Shown: positions 34,001 to 48,946, counted from the first letter of the stretch. The stretch: 64,000 nucleotides of DNA from Daphnia carinata (GCF_022539665.2 NC_081337.1:10905768-10969767), one strand, 5' to 3'. Made by a program: numbers and translations. Notes: generated from the letters alone by a model not told the origin.

Positions 34001-37000
34001 ACATACAAATATAGACAACATAGCAATCAGCCAGACTATTTGGTGAATTTCCTGGACACGACGGACAGCGGAAGTCGATACACGAAACGCAAACGGAAAA
34101 CAATAGCAAAAGGCCCAATTTTTTTTTTTTAATAAATGAATAAAAAAAAAATTGGGGAAATTGGGGAAATCACCAGAGCAAAAGAAAAACAGTTTCGTGT
34201 ACCCAATTAAAATAAATCTATTTCCTTGTGACTCTCTTTACGTTAGGAATATCATAAACTTTACTTTTTTTTTATTTTATTTTTTAATGGACACAAACAC
34301 ACAGACAGAGACCTGTTAAAGACAGGGAAAAAAAAAAAAATAGGGTAGAGAGTGAAAAAGAGATGGCCATAGTCCTTCAAACCAGGAAGAAGAAAGGTCT
34401 CCCCTCTTTTTCACTTCAAAAATCGCTTTTCAAAGTAGAGGGAAAAAAAAAAAAAAAAAAAAAATTTAAAATAAAAGGGAGATAGCCATCGACGGTGGGG
34501 TTGTTGCAAAGCCTCTTCAGCAAGCCAGTCGCAACACTATCGCAGTGCTGACAGGAGGAGGGGGGGTCAGTAACAAGAGGCAACCATTCGAGTGGGCTGT
34601 TGTATTTACCTTTCTTTCTTCTTCTCCTTCGCGCGCCCAGTTCTTTTTTTTTTTTTTTTTTTTTTTTAATGCCAGACGGGCACAGTTCTACAAGTTATGC
34701 AGCTTTAGACTTCCTGCTACGCTCTTTTTTTTTTTTGTTTACACACAAAAAACGATATTTCGTGACGTGAGAAGGCGAGTGAAGAGCAACTGACCAACGG
34801 TGATCAAGTGGGGGCATTTCGATAATGAGCCACGATAAGATACGCGCGCACACACACGCACGCGTGTTAATCCGGCGCCCGGCAATGGTGTACCGGAACC
34901 TGACCATGATTTTATTTCATATTCTTTTTTCTCTTTTTTTTTTTTTTTTTTTCGTTAACTCTTTGATTATTCTGGGGGCGGATCCCCAAAATTGGCACGG
35001 TCAAAACGTCCGTTGTGTGGGTTTCCTCTTCTTCTTTTTTTTTTCCCCTTCTCTCATTATAATTTCCTACGCTATACGGATTGCCTTATGGATGTGAATA
35101 GCACATACATTCCCCTCTTTTCCCTGTTTCCCCCCTTTGATTTCAACATCACTCATTTGCATGCAGGGCGATAGTTGTTGTCTTCCAACTAACCCCCGTC
35201 TCACTATCCTCCCAGTTACCCCCCCCCCCCCCCCAAAAAAAAAAAATAAAAATAAAATAGAAAATTCTCTCGCCCCAGCACAAACACAAACAACAAACAC
35301 ACACACACACTTGGTCCGCTATTTATCATGTCCGGTTTTAATGAGCTCGAGGCGGCTTTTTCCTCACCGGGGGCGCGGGTTGGTGTGTCCGTGCTGCCCA
35401 GCCGACTCATTAGTGCAGTGCAGAGTGTACCGGATTTCTTTCCCTTTCTTAGATTTTTTTTTTCTCTTTTTTCACAACGACTTCTTCATCGACATAGAAA
35501 AAAAAAAAAAAATGAGAAAGAAATAAATAATGAAAAGCGCTTAGAGATCAAACAATCAAAACGTTATGTCTGTCTATATGTGTGTGTGTTTAAAAGGAAT
35601 CGCAGTTGGAGAAGGGCGGAACTCGTTGGTATGGTGGAGTCTATATCTTAATGACGTTGCTCTACCAGCTCTTGATTGGAAATAATTATCTCCACGTGAA
35701 TAAACAAATCATCGCAATCGAATAATCAACCCCCAGCCGTGAAATAGTTCAGATTTTCTCTCTCTCTCTTTCTCTCTCTCTCGACAGCGTTTTGTAGGCC
35801 TTATCACCTAAACGAAAAGAAAAATATCCAGGCAAACCTTTTTTTTTTTTTTTTTTTTTAAATAACCTTGTTTCATCTTTGTTTCTTTCCCAGCCTTTTA
35901 TTTCTGACAAAAAAAAAAAAAAAAAAAAAAAGAAAAAAGGAAAGAAAAATGAACTGTTTAGTTATGCAAAGAGGCATCTCTATGGTGAAGCTGAGCTTGC
36001 ACAAATCACTCCAGTCAACCCTGACTGACTAGTGACTACACTTGTCAATTTAGACAGCTATACCAACTCTCCTTGCTTTTCTAGAAAAAAGAAAAAAAAA
36101 AACTTCGCCTTGTCCTTTCCACAAATTAGTTTTTGGTCCTTGTTACCTTTTTTTTGAACCTCTTACGACGATTCGTTACGTTTCACTGTCTCGCGTGTGG
36201 CTGCGTTCTGTTGAAAAATTTTTCTAAAAAGTAAAAAAAAAAAAAGAGTACCAAACATGTGCATAGACACACACACACATCGACTGGAACTTGACTGTAT
36301 GGGAGGGAATCTAATCACTCTTTGTCAGCTCTTTTTCCATCTCTTCCTGTGCACGTTGGCACATTCGCCTTTGACTTTGAAAATTCTCTTTTCACCATTT
36401 CATTTGAAAAAGAAACGAGGCAGGTAGACAAACACATCTTATTAGATAGATTGAACAAGGTCTTAACTCGACATGAGTTTAACTGTTCCAGACCCCCACA
36501 AATTTAAAAAAAAAAAGGAAATAGGGGAATGAAAATAAAAGGAAAACACGGTGATAGTACCTGTTTTGATCTTTTTTAAAACAAGGTTTTTTTTTTCTGA
36601 TTCTTTAAATAAATTCCGGTCCGGATGCAAGTCATTTTCTTGTACACGTTTAAAAAAATGTCCTTAGTTTCCGCCTTCTGTTCCGCCCAATCATCCTATA
36701 GTCATAATATCTCCCCCCTTTCTTTAAATATATATATATACAGTATATATATAAATAATCTCATCCAGCTGTTATGGCGGTAATGATAGACTAAACAATT
36801 CAATTCGACTCTCGGTAAGACACACGAATAACCGCCTTTGCAAGCCCAAACAACCGGATGAACAATTTTCGGATGCAGAGGAAACAGTTCGTCAAAAATC
36901 AAAAGAGTCAAATCTAAAAAAAAAAAAAAAAAAAACGACTGCAAAAGATAACCAGATGCAATAGCGAGCACAAAGAGGAGGGGGGGGAGTGTCGGAAGCC

Positions 37001-39485
37001 GGAAATCAGTTGCGACAGTAAGAACTGTTACTGCAGTTCTCTAACACTAGTAAAAACGAAAAACAAAAAAAAAAAAGCTCGTATTACAACAGAACGAAAG
37101 GAGGAAAAAAAAAAAAAAAATCTAAAGTCTAACAGGACATGACGCGGGCTGCTGCGTCAGCTCAAATAGATCGGAACAAGACGTTCCGTCAGTAAAGATC
37201 TGCCGTGATATATAAAAAAAAACAAAAACGAAGGGGGTATTTTATTTTATTTTATTTTATTTTTTTTTGTACCGTCCCTGTTCCACGTCTAGCGGCTCAC
37301 GTAGATATATCTATATAAAGTCTGTTATATTAGCTAACTAACTCAGCACACGAAGACGCCATTCTCTTTTTTTGTTCGCGTCCCCCGTCTCTTTTCTGTG
37401 TGTATTCGCCTGTTCACTTCGTCCTCGTTTGTAGTTGCTCTTTCAATCAACTGCATTTCCCCTCCCACCCTGTTTTTTTTTTTTTTCAGAAGGAGAAGAT
37501 GCTGTGTGTGTGTGTGTACCGGATCTCTCCAGACGAGGCCAATAGAGACATAAAAATCCCACTAGTTCTTGTAACGTGCGAAGAACAAGGACGGACAGAA
37601 AAAAAAAAACGAAGCACAGACACTAAAATAGGCGCAAAAAAAAAAAATGTAAGAAAAAAACGAAGGGAGGAAGAATTGCTGGTACGTTCACAGTCCAAAC
37701 AACTTTTTTTTTTTTTTTTCAAACCAGTTTTTTTTTTCTTATTCCTCCACGTTTTTTTTTTTTTTTTTTTTTTTTTTGCCTGGCTGTTATTGTTGCTGCT
37801 GCTGTAAGCTTCTGCCGTTACCGTTGCTGCTTGCTTTACGACCCCCAAGAGTTTTGAATTGAAGAGAGACGAAAGAGGCCGTAAAAAAAGCTAAAAAGCA
37901 ACAACATCCAACTCTCTTGAAAAAAAAAAAAAAAAAAAAAAAAAAGTGGCAGAGGATGGATGGGAAAAGAGAAGAAGGCGCCCACGTCCATAACGTACAC
38001 ATCAGCTCTTCGGGTTTGTTATAGAGTTGACTATACACTCGGCTCGTTTCTACTGGGTAAATATTCCCTTCACGCCCCGCTACGCCTCTCACTCCATAGA
38101 GAGCGAAAGTGTATACGCACTACCGTAACAGTAAAGGAGCAGATAGAAAAAAAAAAGATGGGAGAAATATTCAAACGAACGAAACGAGTGAAAAAAAAAA
38201 ACAAAACAGCAACAAACACGAGCTCAAGTCAAAACAAACGAGGGAAAAAAATAAATTTGTTTTTTTCTTCTTTTAGAAATAAAAACTCACGTGATGAAAG
38301 CAAACAATCAGTCGATTATTACCGGTGGGACCATAACACTCTTTGCCCAGTCATCATTTTATTTATTTATTTTTTTTTCTCCCTCTAAAAATAGAGGAAA
38401 ACACACAACATAAAACAAAACAAAAAAAAAGACATCAACGTGTGCATGTTCGGGAAGGGCGGACGTCGCGGTTTGTCTAGTCCACGTTCAAAAACGATCA
38501 CGTTATTTTCATTTCTTCGCTATAGTCCGCTAACCAAAAAAAAAACAAAAAAAACAAACAAAAGTGTGAGAACGGAGAAAATCGAATGAGAAAACAAAAA
38601 ACAAAAAAAAAAGGCAAGCGAACGTGTGGCACTCAAAATGATCAAACCGTGAAGGCAACCAGAACCTGAAATAAAAGAATAAAAAAACAAAATGCCTGAG
38701 ACTGAGAGCCTTTCTCCTTTCGACCATAACAACCAAATGAATGTAATGCTAGTCGATTGCACTTGTCCCTTTTTTTTATTTTTCACGGGAGAAAAAAACA
38801 AAATCGTTTTATGACCAGCCTTCGTTTTTTTTTTTTGTTTCTCATTTTATTTTCTGTCGTCTGTAAAAAGTGGGCGCGCTAAATAGGTCTAACAGCGTTT
38901 GTTTCGAAATGAAGGCATTTTAAAGGTCGCGCACACACAAGTTCGAAAGACAAAGCCTGTCGCCTATTTGTTTTGTTTTTTTGTTTGTTTTTTTTCGTAG
39001 AAGAGGGTATATATATATTGTATATATATTTTGTTTTATTTCATTGTTAAAGACAAAAGAGAGAGAGAGCAAAAAAAAAAAAAAAAAAAAAAAAAATAAG
39101 AAAAATAACACGTTCTTGTTGCAGACGCTGAGACCATAAACACGTCCAGTTAGCAAGTGATATACGCGGAGAGAATGGATGGAAAATAGAAACCGAGAGG
39201 AGCACACACAAACTGAACTGAACGTTTTTTTTTTTTTCCGCTTGTAAATTGGCATTTGAGTTACGACTGCGTTTCACCCTCCTTCTCGTCCTCTTACCCT
39301 CCATATCCAAGAAGGAGAAAATGTGTGTGCTCCGGTTGTATATACATCAAAACGATGTAAAACGGTGCTTTTATTTCAAGAAGAAATGGGAAAAAAAAAA
39401 AAACAAGTCGAAGAACAAGCGATTGAGACACTCTTCTATTGGCCAATGAGACAAGAGAAAGAATCTTGAAACTCGATGACCAGTC

Positions 39486-39502
39486 GGGGGGGGGGGGGGG
39501 GG
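39486..39502. repeat. G17 homopolymer
   Basis: There are seventeen consecutive G. Together with C25 at 16733 and G15 at 56462, it is among the few long G/C runs in a window dominated by A/T runs. Confidence 0.9.
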
Positions 39503-39970
39503 TTGATCTTCTTTGATTATTTTGTGCTGACTGCACATAAAGTCGCAATCTTCTTCGTTCTTTTTTTTTTTTTTTTTTTTAGACTGTCGTGACTCGAGTG
39601 CCTGATGATAGCCAAGGATAGAGAAACGTTTACTTAGAAAAAAAAAAAAAAAAAAAAGAAAAGAAGTGGGTTTGTTTCACTTGTCACAATCAGCTGATCT
39701 ATAGCCGATCGTCCTCATTCGGGGGGTAAATTGTCGGGGAGTTTTGTTGGGACATCAAAAGGAGGCGAATGGCGAAGGGGGAAGATTACCACCGGAATAA
39801 TTTTCCTCCCTTTCTTTTTTTTTTTTTTTTTTTTTTTTTTACTTAACTAACCAGAGGCGAAAAAAAAAAAAAGAAACCAGTGAGACATTTTCGATGGAAA
39901 TGGCGGTGCTTTAGGCGGGCGAACGGAGAGGGGAAATGATCAAATAAAAAAGAAGTTAGGGAGAAAGGAA

Positions 39971-39993
39971 ACACACACACACACACACACACA
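39971..39993. repeat. (AC)11 microsatellite
   Basis: An uninterrupted AC tract, followed closely by a short TA tract near 40007-40020. Confidence 0.92.
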
Positions 39994-41425
39994 AAAAGAA
40001 GGACCTATATATATATATATAAACACACGAGTTTTCTTATTCCACTCTTTTTTGACTTGTACGATGAGGATATTATAGAGGAAGGAAATGACGCCACCCT
40101 CCTCCTCTATTCGCCGTTTTCGATAGTTGCAAGACGACAAAGTTATAGTATGGGGAAGGAGGGAAGGGGAGGTCGATGGTGGTCGGTTATGTATTCCCTG
40201 CCGACTATCAAAACGAACGACAAAACACAGGCAAAAAAAAAAAAGAAACTATTTTATATATATATATATCGGTGGTCGTGTTATACTTTCGTTATTAGAT
40301 TTTGGGGCACAAAATCGTTTTTCTTCTTCCCTTTTTTTTTTTTTTTGAATGGCATGGCAACCCCCCCCCCCCCTCCCCACTACACGAGACTTCTCATCGG
40401 AAATGGATGTAAGAATCGGGAGGGAGAGATTTCCTATTTTCATCCCTTCAAACCACACAAACTGATCAGTTGCTCAAGGGAGAACAAAAAAAAAAAAAAA
40501 AAAAAGGAAGCGTCAGTGTGATGTGGAACACAAAAAGTTTTTTTTTTTTTTTAGCAAACGTGAAAACTTTTTATATTTTTTTTAATTTTATAGGGTAGAA
40601 AATAAAAAAAAAGAAAAAGAAAATGAGGGAATAACAACCAGGAAGAGGTGGCATCGTCGTCTCTTCCTATTGACGAATAAATTGAAAACCAAACTTGATT
40701 TGACAAGTCTCGCGTGATTCACCCAAACGGAATAGATTCCCCCAAGCGCCATCAACTCTCAAACAAAAATCGATCAACCAAAACTTTTTTCTTTTTTTTT
40801 TTTTTTTTTTCTTTTATTATTTATGATTTTTCGTTTTTCTTCATCTTTTTATTTGCCCGCGTCTTAACCCCCTTTTTTTTTTTTTTGTTATTATTATTAT
40901 CTTTGACTCTTGCATAAATAATATTGACTTTCCCCTCACTCTACTATTTCATTTCGACAAAGGGAAGGGGGGGGGGGGAACTCGTTTGCGAGGCGCTGCA
41001 TCACGATGATTATCGTCGGGATCCAATAGGCCAACAGTGTGGCATTTCTCACACAAAAACAAGCGGTCGAATCGACCAGAAAAATTCTCTCGCTTTTCAC
41101 AGGGGCAAAAGGAGCCAATTATAAAAGCATCAGACGTCACAAACGCAACGCCAGCAGATGTGCTATGGAGAGCTAACGCCAGTCCGAGCATCACACATAC
41201 CCCTTTTTTTTTTTTTTTTTTCCTCTTCCTGATTACAAAATCTTGCGCTACTCAAAATGATAATTCAATGCCTCACAATAATAATAATAATAATATATAA
41301 AAAAAAAACGAGATTGTGATACACACAGCGAAAAAAAAAAAAAAAAAAACGCAGCGCGCACCCACAACATTTTCAAACGTGAAACGAGCAACTCACGGAA
41401 AGTTCCGGGAAGCTGAAAGAAACGT

Positions 41426-41459
<34 letters not shown>

Positions 41460-43132
41460 CTCGACGATAAAAATCAAAGAGGGAAATTTCAAAAGGTGAG
41501 GGGGAATGTTCATTTTGATTTAGGATATCTTTTCGTTTGATTACAAGGGCTTGGCTCTAACGTACACGACACATTTTGACACTGACCTTTTTTTTTTTCG
41601 TTCTTGTGTTCCTCTTGAAAGTGTTTTTCGGTGTCACTTCGTGGCACGAGTCGATGTTTGTCGACGAATCCCCTAAAGAAAATCCTCAATAAAAAAGACG
41701 AAAATCTTTTTTTTTTTTTTTTTTTTTTTTTTTTCGTTGCTCACGATTTGCCGCCGCCCCGTTGACGTGTGTCCAGCAGCCCCCCCCCCCCCCATTGAAA
41801 GAGGAAAGAAAAACCTTTTCCTTGTCATATCCTACGGGGCCCTGTTTAAAAGAAAAGAGGGGAAAGAAAAATATATATTTATATATATGTATAGTAGAAA
41901 ATGAGAAAATAAATAGAGATAAAGTGTGAAGAAGAATTCAACTGGTGGTGGTGGTGTTGGTGTTAGAATCCAATAGAACCGGTCGTATAATTTACAATCC
42001 TTTTTCCTTCGTTTTTTCTTTCCAGAGAGGTGTGTTGTGAGGCCAGTTCACAGAAAGAATAGAAGTAAAAATAAAAAAAAAAAACAACAGAGAGGCAAAG
42101 AAAAAAAAAAAAAAAAAAAAAAAAAAAACCGGTCATTTTCAATGCATATTTATGGTCCTGTAATATGGCGCTAGAGTGAGATAGAGAAAGAAAAGAGACA
42201 AGAACCTTTTCTCTCTCAGTTTCCTCTTGTCTTGAACTCTTATGTAAGCCCATTTACTATTCTTCACCAAGAAAGAAAAAAAAATAAATAAAAGGTTTAT
42301 TATTTATAAGAAGATCCCCCCCCCCCCTTTAACTTTTGGCTGTCCCTTTTTCTTTCCCCTTCGCAGTGGTTGACACATTTCTTTTTTTTTTAAAACAAAA
42401 ACAGAACGACCCTTTCAAAGTCAGCCCCCCCGCTTGTCTCTCTCTCAACGGTCATGTGATAGCTCAATTCTTTTTTCCTTTTTGAAATGATTGTTGAAAA
42501 ACATCCTCTTGTTCTCCCCGTAGCACCTCTTATTTTAGGACTATATGCAAATCAAGAAGTGGTAGCATAGAGAACGAGGACAACACCTGCGAGTCCAACA
42601 GGCACGCGCTGCTCGCAACGAAAAGAAAAAGACAGAAAAAAAAAATTGTATTTCAAAAAAAAAATTGAACCTGACGACTGTCGACCCCTCTTTGTGTGCG
42701 TGTAATATCATCTGTAACCCTGTGAGGCATTTTTCAACGAGTCAACCAGAGGTCGGAGTCGTCAAATGTAAATACATTTGAAGACTCGGTGGGCGGGAAG
42801 AATTTTTCTTTTTAAAAAACAAAATAGGGACTGGAAAAAAAAAAAAAAAAAAAAAAATGATAGAAACGATCACGTAGGACGACCCCAGAGAGAAACACAC
42901 GAGAGTAAAGAGGGGGGATGGCTAAAGGTATCAAATCATGGCATCGAATTATGTAAAGTGCCTGATAACGTTTTCCGATCTTCAGAAATTCAAATAATGT
43001 ACACACCAAACAACGTGAGCCTTGTTGGATGCCGTCATGAAAAAGTCGGGGTGAAAAGAAACGCTGTTTCGATCTTCAATTTAAAAATATAAACGATAAA
43101 TAAATAAATCTTTTTCTCGACTCGCATGTAAT

Positions 43133-43155
43133 TGTGTGTGTGTGTGTGTGTGTGT
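43133..43155. repeat. (TG)11 microsatellite
   Basis: An uninterrupted TG tract in intergenic DNA. Confidence 0.92.
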
Positions 43156-46100
43156 TCGGAACCCGTAGCGTACACGTCGATTTTAATTGGTCATTATTCA
43201 ACAGTGCGATTTGGGCATCCCCCCCCCCCCCCAATAACGAGCCATCGACGCTAAGCACGATTCCCATCTCTTTGTTTCCATTCTTCTTCTTCTTCTTCTT
43301 CTTCCATCTCTTTTCTCTCAGCTGTTCTTTGCCAAGAGGAAAAAAAAAAAAATGAAAAGTGAAAGTCATGGACGAAACAAAAAAAAAAAAGAAAAAAAAA
43401 AAACAGACCGACAAAACATACGAAATTCGAATAAAATAACGCAATCATGCTCGATGCAAGGTGAAATCCAAATATAAAAATAAGATAAAATAAAATAAAG
43501 CGCGTGTGTTTTCTTGGTCGGTGTGTTGCGCGAGTTCTTGAATCGAGACCACCTGCAAGTCGGGAGGAACAAGAAGTTGTTCCGTTTTAATGAGCTATTG
43601 TGCGTGCGTTCGTGTGTGCCATGCTCCACACACAGAAAGAAAAAAAAAAAAAAAACGAAGAATAGAGGAATTATTTTTCTCTCTTTTTTCTTCTGTACTG
43701 TTGCTGACGTTAACCAAAAAAAAAAAACACCAAGAAGAAGAACTGCTGACGTGTGCGCTGCTGCTTTTCTTTTCGGGCGACCTCTGTGCCACTCTGACCA
43801 CCCAGTAGGCAAACTCCCTGAAACTTTATAGACTAAGAAGAAAAGAAAAAAAAAAAAATGCTACATTTATTATTTTTTTTTTAACTATTATTTACCGAGG
43901 CACGCCATTGCTCGAATGCAATCAAACTCTTCAGAGTTCTCTCTCTCTCTCTCTCTCTCTGGCTACTTTCATTTACATCAAAATCAGCCGATTGCAACTG
44001 CTACGCTTTGTTTCGTCTAACCCTGCCCGCAAAATCATGTTTACGTGGCTGTCGGCCATTCTCAAATTCGTGTTCACATTCCCAGAGGGCGTAGTTTCCA
44101 AATCCACCACACCTTCGTTTCTTTTTCTCTTATTTTTGGCGAATTAAACAAAAAAAAAATAAAAAAAAAAAAAAAAAATAATGATAATAATACTAATAAT
44201 AAAAATTCAGAATCCTGGTTCTATGACACACACATACACACACAACGGCCATTTTCTTTTGTTGATTTCGACACATTGACGTTTTGATCATTCGAGAGAG
44301 ATATTGTTAAAGCGGACATTCTTTTCTCCGTTGGGGTGACTGAGAAAGAAAGAAAGAAAAAAAAATGCCTTTACACTAGTTACTAAGATAGCCGCATAGT
44401 TCGTGTCTTTGATGACACGTCTCAACTTGGGGGCTGATGATTAATGGTTACACAGCAGACCACGTACACATCGGTCGGAGAAAAAGGCTACCGGTGTATG
44501 CGCTCAGACATTCCGGATGGGGAAAAAAAAAAAATTTCTTTTACCCATTGAAATTTCTTATTCAAAAAAAAAAAAAAAGACACAAACAAATAAAGAAATC
44601 TCGTCTGTTTTTGTGTGGCCCTTCAAAAAAAAAAAAAAAAAGATTCGGAAAAATATAAATACAACAAAATGACATTTTTTTTCTTCGAAAAATGGATGGC
44701 CTTTTTTTTTTTTTTCTCAACTGGTTCATCCACATGATTCGTTCGAAAAGAGAATTTAGTGCGGACATGCAGAGAGTTAACATCCCTTCATCATCCATCA
44801 TCGACGTGTGTACACAGTGTGACCGTACGGCGTATACGTATCATTGTTCTCTCTGTAAGGAGGGTATTAGACGGTCTAGGATTTTTCAGGGGGTATCTCT
44901 TACCCTCCTAGTGAAAAATGACCATCGACGCCCATCCAACCCCGTTTACGAAAAATAGCGTTAAAGAGCTTTTTAAAAAAGGGATGAGTGACTAGACTTT
45001 TTCTTTTGGCGGTCGAAAATATTTCTAATAATGCGCAGCAACACACAAGAGGGGAACCGTTTTCAGATTTATCGACTAGTTTTGATCACCCGGGGATGCT
45101 ACGGCCGTCTCAAAGGGACTATCTGCATATCGATCAAAACAATCGCGGCCTCGATGAGTATGCAAAAACAAGCAAATCCCGCAATAATCATTTTCAAAAA
45201 CATTGAATCCAACATCAGCAAAAATTTGTAAATAGAAAAAAAAAAAATAATAATCAAGTCATCTGTTATTCCCTTTTTACTTCACATTTCTGTTTTTGTT
45301 TCTTTTTTTTTTCATTTCTTTAAACCACGGGCATTAAAAAACAAGAAAGGGTCACGCAAAACGATTGAGACAGGTGGGGGGGGGGGAAGTAAAATAAAAA
45401 GACCCTCCCGCGCCACCAGCTTTTTTTTTTTTTTTTTTTAAAGAGGTGCGGCCGACTCATAAATCAATCGTCAAGGATTCGGACAAGCAGCCGCACGACG
45501 GAGAGAAGAAAAAGAACAGGAAGAAAAGGAAGGACCTTGGATGAGAGAAGAGGAGTACTAACATGTGCAACGCGTTTCTTACACGCGTGACTGCCGGCCG
45601 TCTTCATATAATCAAACAGCTGATGGTTGTTACGAGTGCAATACAGCCGTAGGGTGGATATGCAAAGGCTTCAATACGCGCACACACATTCCGTTAGCAA
45701 TCTGTGAATAATTAAATCAATCCATCCATCATTGACTCGTGACACGCAGCAACGCTCGTAAAAAAAATTATAAATAAACGAATGAAAAATTGTTGGACGC
45801 AGCCTTTCTTTTCAATCCATTGGATATCGACCAAAATTGTTTTTAATGCATTGGCCAACGAAGAGAAACAGACCTCAAAAAATCCACAATACTAAAACTG
45901 AAAATTAGATTGAAGAAAACTATAAGAAAAAAAAAATCTAAAAAATGTTTTAAAATTTTATTTTACCGCATTGCGTGACACTGAAAAAAAAAAAATCTAC
46001 ATCCTTAACTACTCTCCCATAAAGCCCCTCCATCTACTCCTCCGTACGCAACGAGAAAGAGCCTTCCATTTGACGTTGAAATGAGACCGAGAAAGCCCAT

Positions 46101-46670
46101 AACATCTCCCCCCCCCCTCCCTCTCTCTCTTCCTCAACTGGAAAGCAAGAAAAAAGAAAAAAAAATATCCTCTTTGTGTGTATGTTTTGTGATGTCTGGG
46201 CTTGCCTCTGTTTACCTTCCTGTCCCGCATCTGTGATGGAGGTGATTTTAATTTCAACCCGACCGTACCACCAATGAACTTTCTTCTCCCATGAAAAGAG
46301 CTACCTTTACAAAAAAAAACAAAAAAAAACTTTCTGTGTGGTTTTTTTCTTCTTCATTCCCCTAATCAACTCCGACTCGTTTAAATAAAAAATAAAAAAT
46401 AATTATTATTTAAAAAGAAAAAAAAAAAAAAAAAGTAGATCGCATTATTAGGAGAGCGCACACAGACACACGCGCAAGTGTGACTGGGGGTCTCAAGTTT
46501 TTCGCATGTTGAGATTATATTATGACACCGTTTTCCCCAACCCTATTTTGTTGCCTGGTGTATGTTCATAATCATTAATGATGGCAGCTATAATTAAGAC
46601 GGCAAACTAATTTTCAAATGATAGATGCCGGCATCCGATATCAGCGTTACACACGCAAGAAAACAACAAA

Positions 46671-46701
<31 letters not shown>

Positions 46702-48649
46702 CTAAAAAAAAGTAGATGAAACGAGTAGCGACACGCCATCCCTCCCTCCCCCCCCCCCACTCCCCCGAAAGAAAAATAATTTCTTAATTCTTTAATCTTC
46801 ATTTGGAAAAAAAAAAAGAAAAGGAAATGGCATCACTAAATGGGATTTATTTTATTAATTTTTTTTTGTTGTTGTTTTGTTTTTATCGGAAATGTCGGCG
46901 TCGTTATCGCCGCGTCACGGAATGGAAATGAAAATGTCACCGGTTGGTGATTAGCCGCATCTTTGTCAATGTGGAACGCGCGCGCACCACTATATTATGC
47001 ACAACACCCATCGAAGATCCCCCTCCTTCTCGTCTCTAGTATTTCTATTTTCAAATAAGAAAAGGAAGATTTCGGATTGTCGTCCACGCCCTTCTCATTG
47101 TCATTCAAAAAGAAAAGGAAAACGTTTCAGATTTTATTTTATTTTTATTTTTTTTTTCAAATGGGGAAAGAAAAAGTGAGAGAAAGTAAAAATAAAATAA
47201 TAATCCGTGAGAGACATAAGGCTCTTACAGACCCAATCAGCGAGGCCTCAATGATAAGCTGAGCCTCTAAACCCCCCCCCCATACCTATTTCTTGTATGT
47301 ACAATATAGTTATCAACATTATTTCAGATATGCCTACAACGACACCTCTTACTATGAAAAGGAAAATCAGTTCATCAAATATTCAAAAAAAAAAAAAAGA
47401 AAAAAAAAACTAGTTTATATAGGGCCTATCTTGCAGATGAGGATTCTTTATCGTTCGAAAAGGATCAAACACATGGGGGGGAAAAAAAAGGCTCGCAAGG
47501 GAGAGACATACAAAGAAAAAAAAAAAAAGATTACATCTTTCCCTTTTTGGAACGGTAACAATGAAGCGGAGTCCAAAAAAAAAAAATTCGATTTTTTTTT
47601 TTTTCGAATGCAAACGATTTCTCTTGACACCCTCCCCCACCTCTGTCATTTTCATCGCTTATCATACACACAGCTTCACACAATAGACGACTGCTGTCCT
47701 ACCAACACAAAATACAACAATCATTTTTTTTTTTTATTCTACTCCTCCCTCCCCCCTTCCCCCATTTAAAACGATTCACAATTTTTTTTTTTCTTTTTCA
47801 GTTCCGCAATTGGGTCGAACGGCCAGATTTTTCACAGACAAGATAACCGCGTTGTCATCGTTAGATGATTAAGAAAAAAAAAAAAAAAACGGAAGGACAC
47901 GGCCTTTTTTTTTTTCTCTGCTGTCGTGATGACGCAACTACAATACGAAAAAAAAAAGTGTTCCAGCACCAAACAAAGAGAGTACACCAAATTATTAAAA
48001 ATTCAAACGGGATCATTTTTTTTCCCGCCCTAACAGCAGTTCGAAGCTTAACCTCCAGGTCGTCCTCATTTTTTTAAGAGCTGTCGTCATCGTTCGTATT
48101 AGACATAAAATTTACATATTCGTTATAAGTGTGAGGCTTATGGCTTCCAAACGGCGGATCGCACGCACACGCAGTAGGAAAAAAAAAAAAAAAAAGAAAA
48201 TTGAAGGGTACATCATCATGCACGAAATGGGGAGCAAGGAGGCCAAAAAGGAAGAGGTCACACCAAAGCTCCATATCTCTTTGCGTATGTTTGTTTTTTG
48301 GATGACGATGGATGTGATTGTACACAGCTGGTTTTTCATGACTACCCTCCCTACTGTGTGTACAGTACCTAACCTCCCAAACGAACATACATAAAAAGGA
48401 ATAAAAGGAAAGAAAGAAAGAAAAAAGAATAAAATTATGATTATTATTGACAGCTGGCAATCGAGATAGGAAGAAAGAAAAGAGCAAAAGGATTTTTCAC
48501 ATCATTTGGAGTTTCACCTGGTGAACTGTCAGACGATTTCTATCAATGATCCCTGGGAAAGCGGATAGACATCCACTAACCATATGGCGCTTCGTGAATT
48601 ATTGGGTGGAAAAATAAATAATTCGAAACCAAAAAAAAAATCCATCTCT

Positions 48650-48653
<4 letters not shown>

Positions 48654-48690
<37 letters not shown>
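48654..48690. repeat. (CT)18 microsatellite
   Basis: A 37-bp uninterrupted pyrimidine dinucleotide tract. It is a mirror-symmetric polypyrimidine sequence of the kind that can form triplex DNA. Confidence 0.94.
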
Positions 48691-48692
<2 letters not shown>

Positions 48693-48914
48693 TTATATAT
48701 CGTTATCTCCGTTCTATCCGTAATCACGTAATGGCCTAGCATTAAGGGGGAGGAGAGAAAAGCGGGGTTGCATAGATCCTGTCGGGAGAAGGACAAAAAA
48801 AGAAAAAGAAAGGGAGCTATGGCACCCCCAACTTCCGATAGTCTCCGACGTCAGCCCGACATATCCGCCGTCACGATGCATTTCGGGCTGAGACCCAGAA
48901 AGTTAACGATCCCA

Positions 48915-48946
<32 letters not shown>

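Larger units (their letters stand above)
26861..36700. other. Intergenic DNA downstream of the LRR receptor, first part
   Basis: No gene can be supported. It contains A37 at 27513-27549, (TG)n at 30424-30459, (GA)n at 31036-31062, (TG)n at 32654-32674, CTT repeats at 33328-33347 and many shorter A/T runs. A perfect 14-bp palindrome lies at 27298-27311. The 196-codon frame at 28094-28684 is interrupted by poly-Phe/poly-Lys from homopolymers and shows no domain. Confidence 0.5.
36701..46500. other. Intergenic DNA downstream of the LRR receptor, second part
   Basis: No gene can be supported. The segment is densely packed with homopolymers, (AC)n at 39971-39993, a G17 run at 39486-39502, T28 at 41707-41734, CTT repeats at 43281-43304 and (TG)n at 43133-43155. 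Less repetitive pockets (around 40980-41200, 44720-45220 and 45450-45760) carry no convincing coding frame. Confidence 0.5.

Noticed and set aside
38756-38769. ATTGCACTTGTCCC, identical to the 5' part of the miR-92 family mature sequence
   Set aside because: The match ends in a poly(T) run instead of the family's GGCCT, and no complementary arm exists within 100 bp on either side, so no hairpin precursor can form. Probably a chance match.
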